A DNA stretch of 64,000 nucleotides, from positions 62,001-126,000 of the forward strand of contig CAWHPW010000017.1 in the NCBI GenBank assembly GCA_963831385.1. Reading direction: 5' to 3'. This document shows, one piece after another, positions 17,317 to 27,805 of this stretch; positions within the stretch are counted from its first letter, which is position 1, and every line of letters starts with the position of its first letter. The stretch comes from JACVRX01 sp963831385 (GTDB taxonomy: Bacteria > Actinomycetota > Actinomycetes > Jiangellales > Jiangellaceae). The translations under genes and the position numbers were made by a program. Below the pieces are notes generated by a model. That model did not search any database. It had not been told where the DNA came from and saw nothing but the letters and a program-made list of their open reading frames with translations.

Positions 17317-19227
17317 ATGTGCGGGGTTGCCGGTGCCTTTTGCCAGCCCGACGGAGCCGGGCTGGTACGGACGATGGCGGATCGCATCGGCCATCGCGGT
17401 CCTGACGCCAGTGGACTGCAAGACCTGTCGCCGAGCGCATCGGTCCAGCTCGCGCACCGGCGCCTGTCGATCATCGACCTGTCCACCTCGTCCAATCAGC
17501 CATTCGTCAAGGATGGCCTGCACCTGAGCTACAACGGTGAGCTGTACAACTACCGCGAGCTGCGCACCATCCTCCGCGGCAAGGGCGTCCGGTTCGTCAC
17601 CGAGTCGGATACGGAAGTCGTCCTGGAGTGCTGGCGCGAATGGGGGCCCGCAGCCCTCCCGCGGTTCCGCGGCATGTTCGCGTTCGCGCTCTACGACGAG
17701 CACACCGCCGCCCTGACGCTTGCTCGGGACCCGCTGGGAATCAAACCGATGTTCGTGATGCCGCGGGGGAGCGGCATTCTGTTTGCCTCCGAGCTCAAAG
17801 CCCTGGTGGCGGCCGTGGGCCCAGAGCTCGCCATCGACCCGGGGGCGCTCGTAGCGTCGACCTTGTTCTACTTCTTGCCGGAGGAACAGTGCGCGATCAA
17901 GGGCGTCTTCAAGCTCCCGCCCGGATCGTGGGCCGAGTGGCGGGCTGACGGCACGACGCGTGCCGGCCGTTACTGGGAGCCGGTGGAAGAAGCGCTCGCT
18001 GCCGCCACCGGCCCGACGGCGGACCTGGCGTCGGTGCTCGAGCAGTCGGTGGCAGCGCACATGGTGGCCGACGTCCCCGTTGCCTCGTTTCTCAGCGGTG
18101 GTCTCGACTCGAGCCTCATCACTGCCATCGCCGCCAGCCGCGAACCCTCGATCGAGGCGTACACCATCACGTTTCGGCCGGAAGATCAGCGACTCGAGGC
18201 GATGCCCGATGACGCCGTCTACGCGCGCAAGATGGCAGCGCACCTGGGTATCCGACTGCACGAGATCGAGATCAGCCCGGACGTCGTCGACATGCTCCCT
18301 CGGGTCGTGGACATGCTCGACGAGCCGATTGGCGACCCGGCCGCCATCAACACCGTGCTGATGTGTCAGGCGGCCCGTGACACCGGCGTCAAGGTCCTGT
18401 TGTCGGGAATGGGAGCCGACGAGTTGTTCGGCGGCTACCGCAAGCACCTGGCCTGCGTTCTTGGGGCGAGGTACCAAACGCTCCCGCACACTCTTCGCTC
18501 GCATGTGGTCTCGCCGAGCGTCAAGCGACTTCCGGTCGCGGCGGGAGGCCGCGGACTGCGGTACAGCCGCTGGGCCAAGCGCTTCCTCAGCTTTGCTGAA
18601 CTGCCGGAGGAGGCAGCGTTCCGCCGCAGCTACACCCTCTATGACCCAGCCGAGCTCGAGGCCCTGCTCGATCCCGAGCTGGCTCCCCATGTCCAGAACG
18701 TCGTCGACGCCCATCGCAGCTTGTATGCCGATGGCCAGCTAACCGATCACGTCAACCGCATGTGCCTCACCGACACGCGGTTGTTCCTCCCAGGGCTCAA
18801 CCTCGCCTATACCGACCGCTCGAGCATGGCTGCATCAACCGAGGTACGGGTGCCGTTCGTCGACCCGCACGTCTTCAGGGCGGCCTTCAGCTTCGCCGGC
18901 GACCGCAAGATCCGGGGACGCACGCAGAAGATTCCTTTGCGCGACATCGCGGAGGACTGGGTGCCGCGCGACGTGGCCGACCGCCCGAAGGCCTCGTTCG
19001 GCGCCCCGCTGCGGGCATGGGTCACCAACGACCTCGGGCCGCTGATCGATGACGTCCTGCTCGACGGCCGACTGGTGTCGTCGGGGTTCCTCAGCCGGCC
19101 GCCGCTGCGCCAGATGGTGGCCGACCAGCGCAGCGGTCGACGGGACCAGTCCAAGCAACTGTGGCAGCTGCTGTCGATGGAGCTGTGGTACCGCGGCGCA
19201 CTCGCCGGAGGGGTCGCAGCGCCGTGA
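17317..19227 (+). CDS. Asparagine synthase-like glutamine amidotransferase
   Basis: 636-residue AsnB family enzyme. It starts MCGVAGAFCQ, with Cys2 as the glutaminase nucleophile. N-terminal Ntn domain: IGHRGPDASG, QLAHRRLSIIDLS, YNGELYNYRELR, DPLGIKPM. The synthetase domain has the ATP-pyrophosphatase loop SFLSGGLDSSLITAI and LLSGMGADELFGGYRKH. Intact. Paralogues inside polysaccharide loci are thought to amidate uronic acids or other sugar carboxylates rather than aspartate; the AlgD-like dehydrogenase two genes upstream would supply such a carboxylate. That role is inferred from context. Confidence 0.9.
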   Translation: MCGVAGAFCQPDGAGLVRTMADRIGHRGPDASGLQDLSPSASVQLAHRRLSIIDLSTSSNQPFVKDGLHLSYNGELYNYRELRTILRGKGVRFVTESDTEVVLECWREWGPAALPRFRGMFAFALYDEHTAALTLARDPLGIKPMFVMPRGSGILFASELKALVAAVGPELAIDPGALVASTLFYFLPEEQCAIKGVFKLPPGSWAEWRADGTTRAGRYWEPVEEALAAATGPTADLASVLEQSVAAHMVADVPVASFLSGGLDSSLITAIAASREPSIEAYTITFRPEDQRLEAMPDDAVYARKMAAHLGIRLHEIEISPDVVDMLPRVVDMLDEPIGDPAAINTVLMCQAARDTGVKVLLSGMGADELFGGYRKHLACVLGARYQTLPHTLRSHVVSPSVKRLPVAAGGRGLRYSRWAKRFLSFAELPEEAAFRRSYTLYDPAELEALLDPELAPHVQNVVDAHRSLYADGQLTDHVNRMCLTDTRLFLPGLNLAYTDRSSMAASTEVRVPFVDPHVFRAAFSFAGDRKIRGRTQKIPLRDIAEDWVPRDVADRPKASFGAPLRAWVTNDLGPLIDDVLLDGRLVSSGFLSRPPLRQMVADQRSGRRDQSKQLWQLLSMELWYRGALAGGVAAP

Positions 19228-19274
19228 ACGGAATGCACTGATGTCCAGCGGATGCGACGAGGGGTGAATGTCGC

Positions 19275-21450
19275 ATGAAGCAAGTGGCCCAGAACTACAA
19301 GACCGGTGACCTCACCGTCCTGGACGTGCCTGTTCCTGCGTGCAAGCCGGGGGGCGTCCTGGTTCGTTCGCTCTACTCGTTGATCTCGACCGGCACCGAG
19401 ATGATGAAGGTCAGCGAGGCCAGGATGTCGCTGCTCGGCAAGGCCCGCGCCAGGCCGGACCAGGTGCGCAAACTGCTCGACTCCGTGGCCCAGCAAGGCG
19501 CGCTGGCCACGTACCAGAAGGCGATGAACCGGCTGGACAGCTACACGCCGCTCGGCTACTCGCTGTGCGGCGTGGTGGTAGAGGTCGGCGCGGGTGCGGA
19601 GCAGTTCTCGGTCGGTCAGCTGGTGGCGGCGGCGGGCAACGAGTTCGCCCTCCACGCGGAGGTGAATTGGGTACCGACCAATCTGTGCGTCTCTGTACCG
19701 GACGGCGTTGCCGCCGAACACGCTGCATTCGCAACGGTGGGCGCGATCGCCATGCAGGGTGTCCGGCGCGCGGAAGTCGCGCTCGGTGAGACCGCATGCG
19801 TGATCGGGCTCGGGCTCATCGGTCAACTCGTCGTGCGACTCCTCGTCGCCTCCGGCGTGCAGGTCGTGGGCCTGGACATGGTGGAGGCTCGGTGCCGGGC
19901 TGCGGAGAAGGCCGGTGCCTTGACCTGTGCCGCACCTGACGAGGCCGGCCTGCGCGAGGTCGAGCGAGTTCTGCTCGACCGCACCGCAGGCCTGGGCGCG
20001 GACCACGTCCTGCTGGCCGCCGGCGGTGACTCGAACGGACCGGTCGAGGTGGCAGCGCGCCTGGCCCGGGACCGAGCTCGGGTGGTGGACATCGGGAAGA
20101 CGCGGCTCGACCTGCCCTGGAACGCCTATTACGACAAGGAGCTGGACGTCCGCTTCTCCCGGTCCTACGGACCGGGTCGGTACGACGACCGCTACGAACT
20201 CGACGGCATCGACTACCCGGCCGGCTACGTTCGCTGGACCGAGCGCCGCAACCTGGCCTGCTTCCTCGATCTGCTGGCCGACGGTTCGGTGGACGTGGCG
20301 TCCTTGGTATCGGGCATCCACCCCGTCGAGGAGGCCTCGGACGTCTACAACCGGCTCGGTGCGGGCTCCCTGCAGGGCGTCGGATTCCTGCTGTCCTACG
20401 GTGAGTCCGCCGCATGGTGCCGCTCACCCGGACCATCCACGTCCGTGCCCGCGCCGCGTCCGCATCGCCGACCGCCGGCGACAGCGTCGGCCGGGTGTCC
20501 GCCTCGGCTTCATCGGGGCGGGCAACTACGCCACGTCCATGTTGCTGCCCCACCTGCGGGACAACGCCGAGGTCGAGCTCGTGTCGGTCGCCACGACGAA
20601 GGCTCTGTCAGGGCTCAACGCCCAACGCAAGTTCGGATTCGGCACGATCACGACCGAGCGTCGAGACGGTGCTCGACGACGACACCCTCGACGCAGTGTT
20701 CATCGTCACGCGGCACCACTCGCATGCCGGCCTGGTGTGCCAGGCCCTGGAGCGCGGCCTCACCGTCTTCGTCGAGAAGCCGCTCGCCCTCACCGAGGAG
20801 CAGCTCGCCGAGCGTCCTGGACACCGTCGAACGAACCGGCAACGACCGGGTCATGGTCGGGTTCAACCGGCGGTTCGCGCCGCTGGTCACCGAACTCCAG
20901 GAACGCTTCGGCCCGTCCCGTGGTCCGGTGTCGGCGCGGTATCTCGTCAACGCCGGCCGCCTGGATCCGGGCAGCTGGTACCTCAACGAGGAGCTGGAAG
21001 GGTCGCGGTTCGCCGGTGAAGGCGGTCATTTCATCGACACGCTGAGCGCGCTGGTGGGGCATCACCCCGTCGAGGTGCACGCCATGGGTGCGGGCGAGAG
21101 CGTCCACGCCACGCTGCGCTTCGCCGACGGGTCCGTGGCGACGATCTCCTACGTCACCGACGGCAGCTCACGTTTCCCGAAGGAGACCCTGGACGTGGTG
21201 GGCGACGGCCGCAACGGGCGGCTGGACAACTTCCAGCGGGTCACCGTGTGGTCGGCCAAGGGGAAGAGCGGGCACCGGGTGCTCGCAGGGCAGGACAAGG
21301 GTCAGCGCGCGCAGCTGGAGCGCTTCGTCGCACGCCGTCCGCACCGGCTCCGCGATGCCGATCCCGCTGGATTCCCTGGTGGCGACGACGCGCGCAACGC
21401 TCGCGGTCGGAGAGCCAGTCTGGCGGCGCGGAAGGCCGGTGACCTGGTGA
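19275..21450 (+). CDS. Two-domain oxidoreductase: zinc-type alcohol dehydrogenase + Gfo/Idh/MocA (several frameshifts)
   Basis: The N-terminal ~375 residues from ATG 19275 are a medium-chain dehydrogenase-like domain: VRSLYSLISTGTEMMKVSEA, SVPDGVAAEHAAFATVGAIA, CVIGLGLIGQLVVRLL. A Gfo/Idh/MocA domain follows: VRLGFIGAGNYATSMLLPHL, AVFIVTRHHSHAGLVCQAL, GLTVFVEKPLALTEEQL and VMVGFNRRFAPLV. The two are read through by frame changes near 20410, 20499, 20665, 20812 and 21335, all with family sequence on both sides. Total span (~725 codons) equals the length of intact two-domain proteins that sit beside heparinase-like genes. Probably oxidises or epimerises a nucleotide-linked sugar. The stop overlaps the next GTG (GTGA at 21447). 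Confidence 0.83.
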
Positions 21451-23447
21451 GCGCGCCCGTCTCGGCTGGTACGTGCGACGGCTCCGCGGGATGTCGGCGA
21501 CCGAGGTGGCCTACCGCACCCTGGATGCCGGGCGGCGCCGGGCCTGGGCACGTCGCCAGGTCCGGCCCGGCGCAGGCGCCCGCACTGCCGCGCGGACGTT
21601 CTAGCCGAGCGGGCCTTCGTCGTCGTCGCTGCCGGCAGCGGCCCGCGACCGAGGTCGCTCCGGACGCCGCGTCGGCGCTGATCCGCGCTGCCGACAGGGT
21701 CCTGGCCGGAACATGGACGGTGCTGGGCATACCGCGGACCGACAGCGCCGACCCGGACTGGTTCCTCGATCCGGTGACCGGGCGCCGGGCGCCGGATCGG
21801 ACGGCTGGCGTTCCGCGTCCACCACCGGGACGAGGCGGAGACGGGCAACATCAAGCAGGTCTGGGAGATGTCCCGGCACCATCACCTCACCGTGCTGGCC
21901 GCCGCCTGGTGGCTGACGCGGGACGAGCGCTACGCCGAGCGCGGCCGCCGACCAGCTGCGCTCCTGGTGGGCGGCGAACCCGTTCCTCACCGGCGTGCAC
22001 TGGACGAGCGGCATCGAGGCCGGCATCCGCCTGATCTCCTGGGTCTGGATCCGCCGGCTGCTCGACGACTGGCCGAAGGTCGGCGACCTGTTCGAGCACA
22101 ACGACGATGCCGTCCGGCAGATCGCCTGGCATCAGGAGTTCCTGGCCGCCTTCCCCAGCCGCGGCTCGTCGGCCAACAACCACGTCATCGCCGAGGCGGC
22201 CGGACGGCTCGTCGCCGCGTGTGCCTTTCCCTGGTACGCCCGGAGCGTCCCAGTGGCGACGAGAGCGCAGCTGCCCTGCTGGAGCGCGAGCTGGCCGCCA
22301 ACACCTTCGACGACGGTCTGAACCGGGAGCTGGCGACCGACTACCACCGTTTCGTCCTCGAGCTCGGGCTGGTGGCCGCCGTCGAGGCCGACGCTCACGG
22401 TCACGCACTCTCGGAGGCGACATGGGAGCGGCTGGCGCGGATGCTCGATGCCGGCTGCCGCCATCCTGGACGTCACCGGCCGGCCGCCGCGGCAGGGCGA
22501 CGGCGACGAGGGGCGCGCGCTCGTGGTCGACGACCCGGACCGCGACCCGTGGGCCACGGTCCTGGGCACGGGCGCTGCCCTGCTGGGTGCTGCCGACTGG
22601 TGGCCTGCCTGTCGACGGCGGCGTCCAGGCGCTGCCTGCTCGGCGCTCTCGGCCGTGCCCGTCAGCTGCCACGACCGCCCGTCCGGCCACGTCGGTTCCC
22701 CGACGCCGGGCTGGTCCTCCTGCGCTCGCGCGCGGAGGACGGTCCGGAGATCTGGTGCCGGTGCGACGGCGGCCCCCACGGGTTCCTGTCGATCGCGGCG
22801 CACGCCCACGCCGACGCCCTGTCCCTGGAGGTGCGGCACGACGGTGTCGACATCCTCGCCGACCCCGGCACCTACTGCTACCACGGCGAGCCGGAGTGGC
22901 GGGAGTGGTTCCGCTCGACGGCGGCCCACAACACCGTCGAGATCGGCGGCGTGAGCCAGTCCGAGTCGGGCGGGCCGTTCCTGTGGACCACCCAGGCCCG
23001 GACGCGGACGGTGACGTGCGACGTCGGCGAGCAGCCGGTGCAGACCTGGAGCGCAGAGCACGACGGCTACCTGCGGCTGAGCACTCCGACGGTGCACCGC
23101 CGTTCGGTGACGCTGGACTCGCCCGGACGCAGCCTGACGGTCGTCGACACCTTCGACACCGCCGCGGAGGTTCCGCTGCGGCTGTCGTGGCACCTGGGCC
23201 CCGACGTCCTGGTCGAGCTGGACGGAGCGCAGCGCCGCACTCACCTGGCAGGTCGGGCCAGATCGACGGCAGGGGACGCTCGTGCTACCCGAGGGCCTCG
23301 CCTGGACCTCGCACCGGGCCGAGGTCGACCCGGTCGCGGGGTGGTATTCGCCGCGGTTCGGCCGCTCGCGTGCCGGCGACGTCACTGGTGGGGCGGGGGA
23401 CGGGCTCGTCCTCGACCCGCCTCGTCACTGTGCTGGAGCTGCCATGA
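21447..23447 (+). CDS. Heparinase II/III-family (alginate lyase-like) protein, several frameshifts
   Basis: N-terminal helical part in one frame reads RLGWYVRRLRGMSATEVAYR. It continues in others: NIKQVWEMSRHHHLTVLAAA, ANPFLTGVHWTSGIEAGIRL, SSANNHVIAEAAGRLVAACA. The C-terminal beta-sandwich domain is HGFLSIAAHAHADALSLEV, ILADPGTYCYHG, STAAHNTVEIGGVSQSE, a strong heparinase II/III signature. At least four frame changes. Such proteins cleave uronic-acid polysaccharides by beta-elimination, but members inside biosynthetic operons may instead modify or trim the nascent chain. No clear signal peptide, although the N-terminus is itself frameshifted. ATGA overlap with the next gene at 23444. Confidence 0.82.
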
Positions 23448-25013
23448 GTGACCAGGTCACCGACCTTCGGTCGACCGTGGCGGCGCTGCGTCGCCGCAGT
23501 CGCGTGCTGGCCGCAACGGCCGTGGTGGGCCTGGCCGCGGGCGTCGCCTACGTGCTGGTGCAGCCGCCCCCACTCACCAGCACGACCCTCGTGCTCCTCC
23601 CGACACCCGCCCTCGCCGACAGCAGCAGCACCGACGTGGCCACCCAGGTCCGCATCGCCCTGAGCGCCACCATTCTGGAGCAGGCGGGCGAGGCAGTCGA
23701 GCCGGCTCTCCCGGCACGCTCGGTGGAGAAGATGGTCGAGGTGTCGGCGCCGACGAACCAGCTCATCGAGATCGACGCAACCTCCACCAGAGCGGCACAG
23801 GCGCAGACGCTGTCGCAGGCGGTCGCGGACGCATACGTCGCCTACGTCAGCGAAACCGCGCAGGCGGCCACCTCGGCCGCGCTGGCGGACCTCCAAACCA
23901 GGGCGGAGGACCTGCAGGCGCAGATCACGCAACTGCAGGATCAGATCACGCCGACCACGAAACGTCAGCAGGAGGTCGACCCCGACTCGGCGGACGGCAG
24001 GCGCGAGGCGCAGCTGCTTGCCGGGCTCCGGACGGAACAGGCCGACCTCTCGCTGCAGCTCGACAAGGTCAAGGACAAGATCGCCACCAGCGCCCCGGTC
24101 GGAGTCGTCCGCGAGCACCGGGACTTCGGTCATCCAGCCGGCGACCGTGGCCACGGGTCCCTCCACCTGGCAGCGACTGCTGATCTGGGCGCCCCTCGGT
24201 GCCCTGGTCTGCACCATGCTGGCGGTCGCCGTCCTGCTCGCGACAGCACGTCGCGACCCGCGGGTGCGGCTTCGCGACGAGATCGCCGACGCGGTCGGCA
24301 GCCCGGTGCTGGCGGCGGTGCGGAGCAGGCCGCAGACGGTCGGTGGCGGGTTGGTCGACGCTGCTCGAGACGTACGAGGCGACCCCCGTCGAGTCGTGGG
24401 CGTTCCGCCAGGTCCTGCGTGGTCTGGTGCCCGCGGACCGCAAGGGGGAACCTCGTGCCGCCGGGAAGGTGGACCACCCGCAGTCGCTGACCGTGGTGTC
24501 GCTGTCCGGTGACGGGCGGGGAGTTGCCATCGGTCCTCAGCTCGCGGCGTTCGCCTCGTCGCTGGGCATCGCCACGCGTCTGGTCACCGCTGTGGGTCAC
24601 GACAGGGCGGCACCCTGTGGGCGGCCTGCGCCGCCGACCGTGCTGCCCCACCTCGGCCTGGCCTGTTCGTCGGCGAGGTGCCGGACGGGGAGGCGATCGA
24701 CCTGACGATCATCCTGGTCGTCGTGGACCGGAGGCAACCCGACCTGGGTGACGCGCCCACCACCGCCGCCACGATGCTGTCCGTGGCCGCGGCAACGGCA
24801 ACGGAGCAGGAGCTCGCCCGCGTTGCCGTAGCCGTGGACGACGCCGGTCGTCGCATCGACGGGATCGTCGTCGCGGATCCTGACCGGACGGACCGGACCT
24901 CCGGGCGGCACACCATGGACGAGCGATCGCGTCAGGTGGCGCTGCCCGTGCGCCTGACCGGCATCGGATCGTCTGACGTCACCGCCGGCGACCCCAACCG
25001 GACCCGCGCATGA
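23444..25013 (+). CDS. Wzz-like polysaccharide co-polymerase 1 with degenerate nucleotide-binding domain (frameshifts)
   Basis: Starts at ATG 23444 with a short cytoplasmic stretch, a membrane helix (VLAATAVVGLAAGVAYVLV), a periplasm-side loop with coiled-coil sequence (LQTRAEDLQAQITQLQDQI) and a second helix (LIWAPLGALVCTMLAVAVLL), the chain-length-regulator layout. A cytoplasmic domain follows in other frames: SLTVVSLSGDGRGVAIGPQL, ATRLVTAVGHDRAA, GEAIDLTIILVVVDR. It resembles a BY-kinase fold, but the Walker A Lys is absent and no Tyr cluster is seen. Frame changes near 24110, 24345 and 24610. Probably sets chain length with the next gene. ATGA overlaps at both ends. Confidence 0.75.
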
Positions 25014-26591
25014 TCCCGGCAACGTGGGAAGTCCCGGACTTCGAGGACGAGGATCCCAGCGCGCCAGGGCGCCCGCTCCCTGCCCTGGTGAGCCTGCACT
25101 TCCTTCGCTCCGCCCTGCGACGTCGCTGGGTGGCGTGCGCTCTGTCCGCGGTACTCGGGCTGCTCGCGGCCGCGGCCTTCCTCGTCGCCTTTCCTGCGCC
25201 GCACAACGCCAAGGCGATGCTGGTGCTCGCACATGACCCACAGGTCGACCCGACGCGCCATGTCCACCGACGTCAGCCTGCTGACGAGCTCGCACAGTCG
25301 CGGCCGAGACGGTCGCGACCCTCGGGCTGACCATGACCCCCGACGACTTCCTCGGCACCGTGACGGCCGAGCCGGTCAGCCCGACCTCCTGTCGCTCACC
25401 CTCACTGCGCCCACCGACTCGAGGCAGTTCGACGCCTCGAGGCCCTCACGTCGACCTATCTCGCCTTTCGTGCCGAGCAGCTCTCCGTGCAGTCGAACGT
25501 CCTCGTCGACGGCATGCAGCAGCGCATCGCGGAGCTGCAGGCCGAGGTCGGGGAACTCACGCAGCGCATCAATGAGCTCTCGGCGTCCGGGGAGCCCGGC
25601 GCGAGCGAGCTGAGCGACGCGATCTCGCAGCGGGCAAAGGTCACGGGGCAGATCGAAACCCTGCAGCAGTCCGTGCAGGACGCCGCCTTGAGGAACACGT
25701 CCGTCATGTCCTCCAGCCGGGTGATCGACCCTGCGGCGGCCGAGACCGGCGGGGTGAAGCGCCGCATCGTGCTCACCCTGGCGTCGGGGCTCATCGGTGG
25801 CGCCGCGCTCGGCTGCGGCACCGTGCTGTTCCTCGCCATCACCTCGGACCGGCTTCGTCGGCGTTTCGACGTCGCGGCCGCCCTCGAGGTGACGGTGCCC
25901 GTCAGCGTGGGCCGGATCGCACCACTCCCGCGGCGGTGGCGGCGGCTTCCGCACCTGCGCGCCGTCGACGCGCGCCGGGCCGATGAGCGCCAGCGGCTGG
26001 CACACGCGATCGAGATGGAGCTTCCCTTGCCGGGACAGTGGGGCCGGCTGGCGGTGGCCTGCGTCGACAACGCGGACGAGGTCCGCTTCGCGGTGGCTAC
26101 AGCGGTCATGAACCTCGCGGACCGTGGAAGCAGTGTTCTCCTCATCGATCTCACCGCGCAGGGGGGCCTCGACGCCGCGGTCGCGGAGCTGATGGCGGGC
26201 GAGACCGTCGATCGGCCCACCGTGCTGCGTCCGCGAGGGATACCGGCGCTCGCCGGCAGTCCTGCCGACCTCCGCGCTGTCGGGCACAAGGACGAGGAGG
26301 AGCATCCCCCGTCGCCTGATCTCACCGACGTCTCCTTGGTCCTGGCGGACCTGGACCCGTCGGTGGGGGCCGACCACCTCACAGCGTGGACGAACGGGTG
26401 GTCGTCGTCGTGACCAGCTGGTCTCTCGAGCGCCGAAAGGGTAAGGACCGCGGCGGACCTGGTTCGTTCCGCCGGGCTGGACCTGCGGTTCGCCGCCCTG
26501 CTGCGTGCCGACGCCACCGACGAGTCGTCGGGGGCGGCGGGACGCGGTGGAGTCCGGACGATCAACGACAACGGAGCCCGAAGCTCCATGA
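25010..26591 (+). CDS. Wzz-like polysaccharide co-polymerase 2 with degenerate BY-kinase-like domain (frameshifts)
   Basis: ATG 25010. N-terminal membrane helix (VACALSAVLGLLAAAAFLVA), coiled-coil loop (MQQRIAELQAEVGELTQRI), proline-poor second helix (IVLTLASGLIGGAALGCGTV) and a C-terminal Rossmann-like domain. In that domain LAVACVDNADEVRFAVATAV sits where BY kinases have a Walker A motif, but no GxxxxGK[ST] is present. SSVLLIDLTAQGGLDAAVAEL matches Walker A' position but ends LIDLT rather than the usual Asp-rich form. Frame changes near 25258, 25320, 25430 and 26390. The paired arrangement suggests a heteromeric chain-length regulator. ATGA overlap with the Wzy-like gene. Confidence 0.73.
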
Positions 26592-27805
26592 GCACCCTCG
26601 CCCTCAGGGTGGACCGTGCGGCAGCTGGTCGGGCCCGCGCGTCCGCCCTGCTGCGCGGCCCTTTTCCGGCCTGGGCGGCCCTGTTCGCCAACGTCCTCGC
26701 GTTCTCTGGCCTGCCGACCGTGGTGCCCATCCCCGGCACCGTCGGCCAGCTGGTCACCCAGGGTGCGCTCGTTCTGGCCTTCCTGCTCGCGCTCCTGGCC
26801 AACCCCGGCGGGGTGGTCAGACCGTCCCTGTTCCTGGTGCTGCTGACCATGCTCGCCACCGTTGCCCTCATGGTCAGCATCCACAACGAGTTCGTGCTGG
26901 GGTCGACCTTCCGCGCCTGTCGCCTCATCGGCTTCACGCTGGTCCTGTGGCTGCTCACCCCGTGGTGGGGAAGGCCCGACTTCGTCCTGCTGCGCGCTCA
27001 TCTCACCTGCCTGCGCATCGTCCTCGCTCTCGGTTCTTGTCGGCGCCGTCCTCGCCCCAGGCGCTGCGTTCTCCTACGAGGGTCGGCTGTCGGGCGCGCT
27101 GTGGCCAATTCCCCCGACACAGGTGGCCCACTACGCGGCCGTCCTGCTCGGGTGCACCGTCGTGCTGTGGTTCGGCGGAGCGGTACGCGGTCGGACCGCC
27201 TTGTTGACGCTTCTCGGGGCGGGAGCGGCCCTCGTGGGCGCGCACACGCGCACCGCCCTCATCGCCATGACCATCGGCCTGGCCGTGGCCGGCGCGAGCA
27301 TGTTCATGGGCCATGCCCGAGTCCGGCGCACATCTGCGCTCCTGGGCGTGCTCGCCGTGACCGCGGCCACCTTCTTCGCACCGCTGATCCTCAACTGGCT
27401 GTGGCGCGGGCAGACGTTGCAGGAGGCTGCGCAGCTCACCGGGCGGACCAAGGTGTGGTCGGCCATCTTCGGGCTACGAGCGCCCGTGGCTGGAAGAGCT
27501 CTTCGGATCAGGACTGTCCAACAAGTCCTTCAACGGCCTCCCGATCGACAGCAACTGGCTCGCCGTCTACCTGGACCAGGGCTGGTTCGGCGTGTTCGTC
27601 GACGCGGCGCTCCTCCTGGTTCTTGATCCTGCTCGCCGTGACCCACCGCCGAGGAATCAGGCGTGCGGTGGCGCTGTTCCTCGTCACCTACTGCCTGGTG
27701 GCCTCGATCACCGAGACGGGGCTCGGCGACGCGTCGCCCTACCTGCTCAACCTCGTCGTTGCGGCGTCGCTGCTGGCCGCCCCAGCCGGGAGGGGGCGAC
27801 GATGA
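26588..27805 (+). CDS. O-antigen ligase/polymerase-like membrane protein (Wzy), frameshifts
   Basis: Polytopic membrane protein of about 405 residues: hydrophobic segments include AWAALFANVLAFSGLPTVVP, GALVLAFLLALLANPGG, SLFLVLLTMLATVALMVS and later VAHYAAVLLGCTVVLWFGGA and SALLGVLAVTAATFFAPLIL. A loop with TRTALIAMTIG and KVWSAIFGYERPWLEELFGS precedes SNWLAVYLDQGWFGV, the pattern of the Wzy_C/O-antigen ligase family. Frame changes near 27035 and 27475. Flanked by Wzz-like and GT genes, so a polymerase role is likely. ATGA overlap with the next ORF at 27802. Confidence 0.77.
   Translation: MSTLALRVDRAAAGRARASALLRGPFPAWAALFANVLAFSGLPTVVPIPGTVGQLVTQGALVLAFLLALLANPGGVVRPSLFLVLLTMLATVALMVSIHNEFVLGSTFRACRLIGFTLVLWLLTPWWGRPDFVLLRAHLTCLRIVLALGSCRRRPRPRRCVLLRGSAVGRAVANSPDTGGPLRGRPARVHRRAVVRRSGTRSDRLVDASRGGSGPRGRAHAHRPHRHDHRPGRGRREHVHGPCPSPAHICAPGRARRDRGHLLRTADPQLAVARADVAGGCAAHRADQGVVGHLRATSARGWKSSSDQDCPTSPSTASRSTATGSPSTWTRAGSACSSTRRSSWFLILLAVTHRRGIRRAVALFLVTYCLVASITETGLGDASPYLLNLVVAASLLAAPAGRGRR

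Noticed and set aside
17053..18714. 553-codon leftward frame opposite asnB
   Set aside because: Antisense to an intact AsnB; composition is that of reverse-complement GC-rich coding DNA.
25376..27001. 541-codon leftward frame opposite Wzz2/Wzy
   Set aside because: Antisense shadow; the plus strand holds membrane and coiled-coil genes with ATGA junctions.
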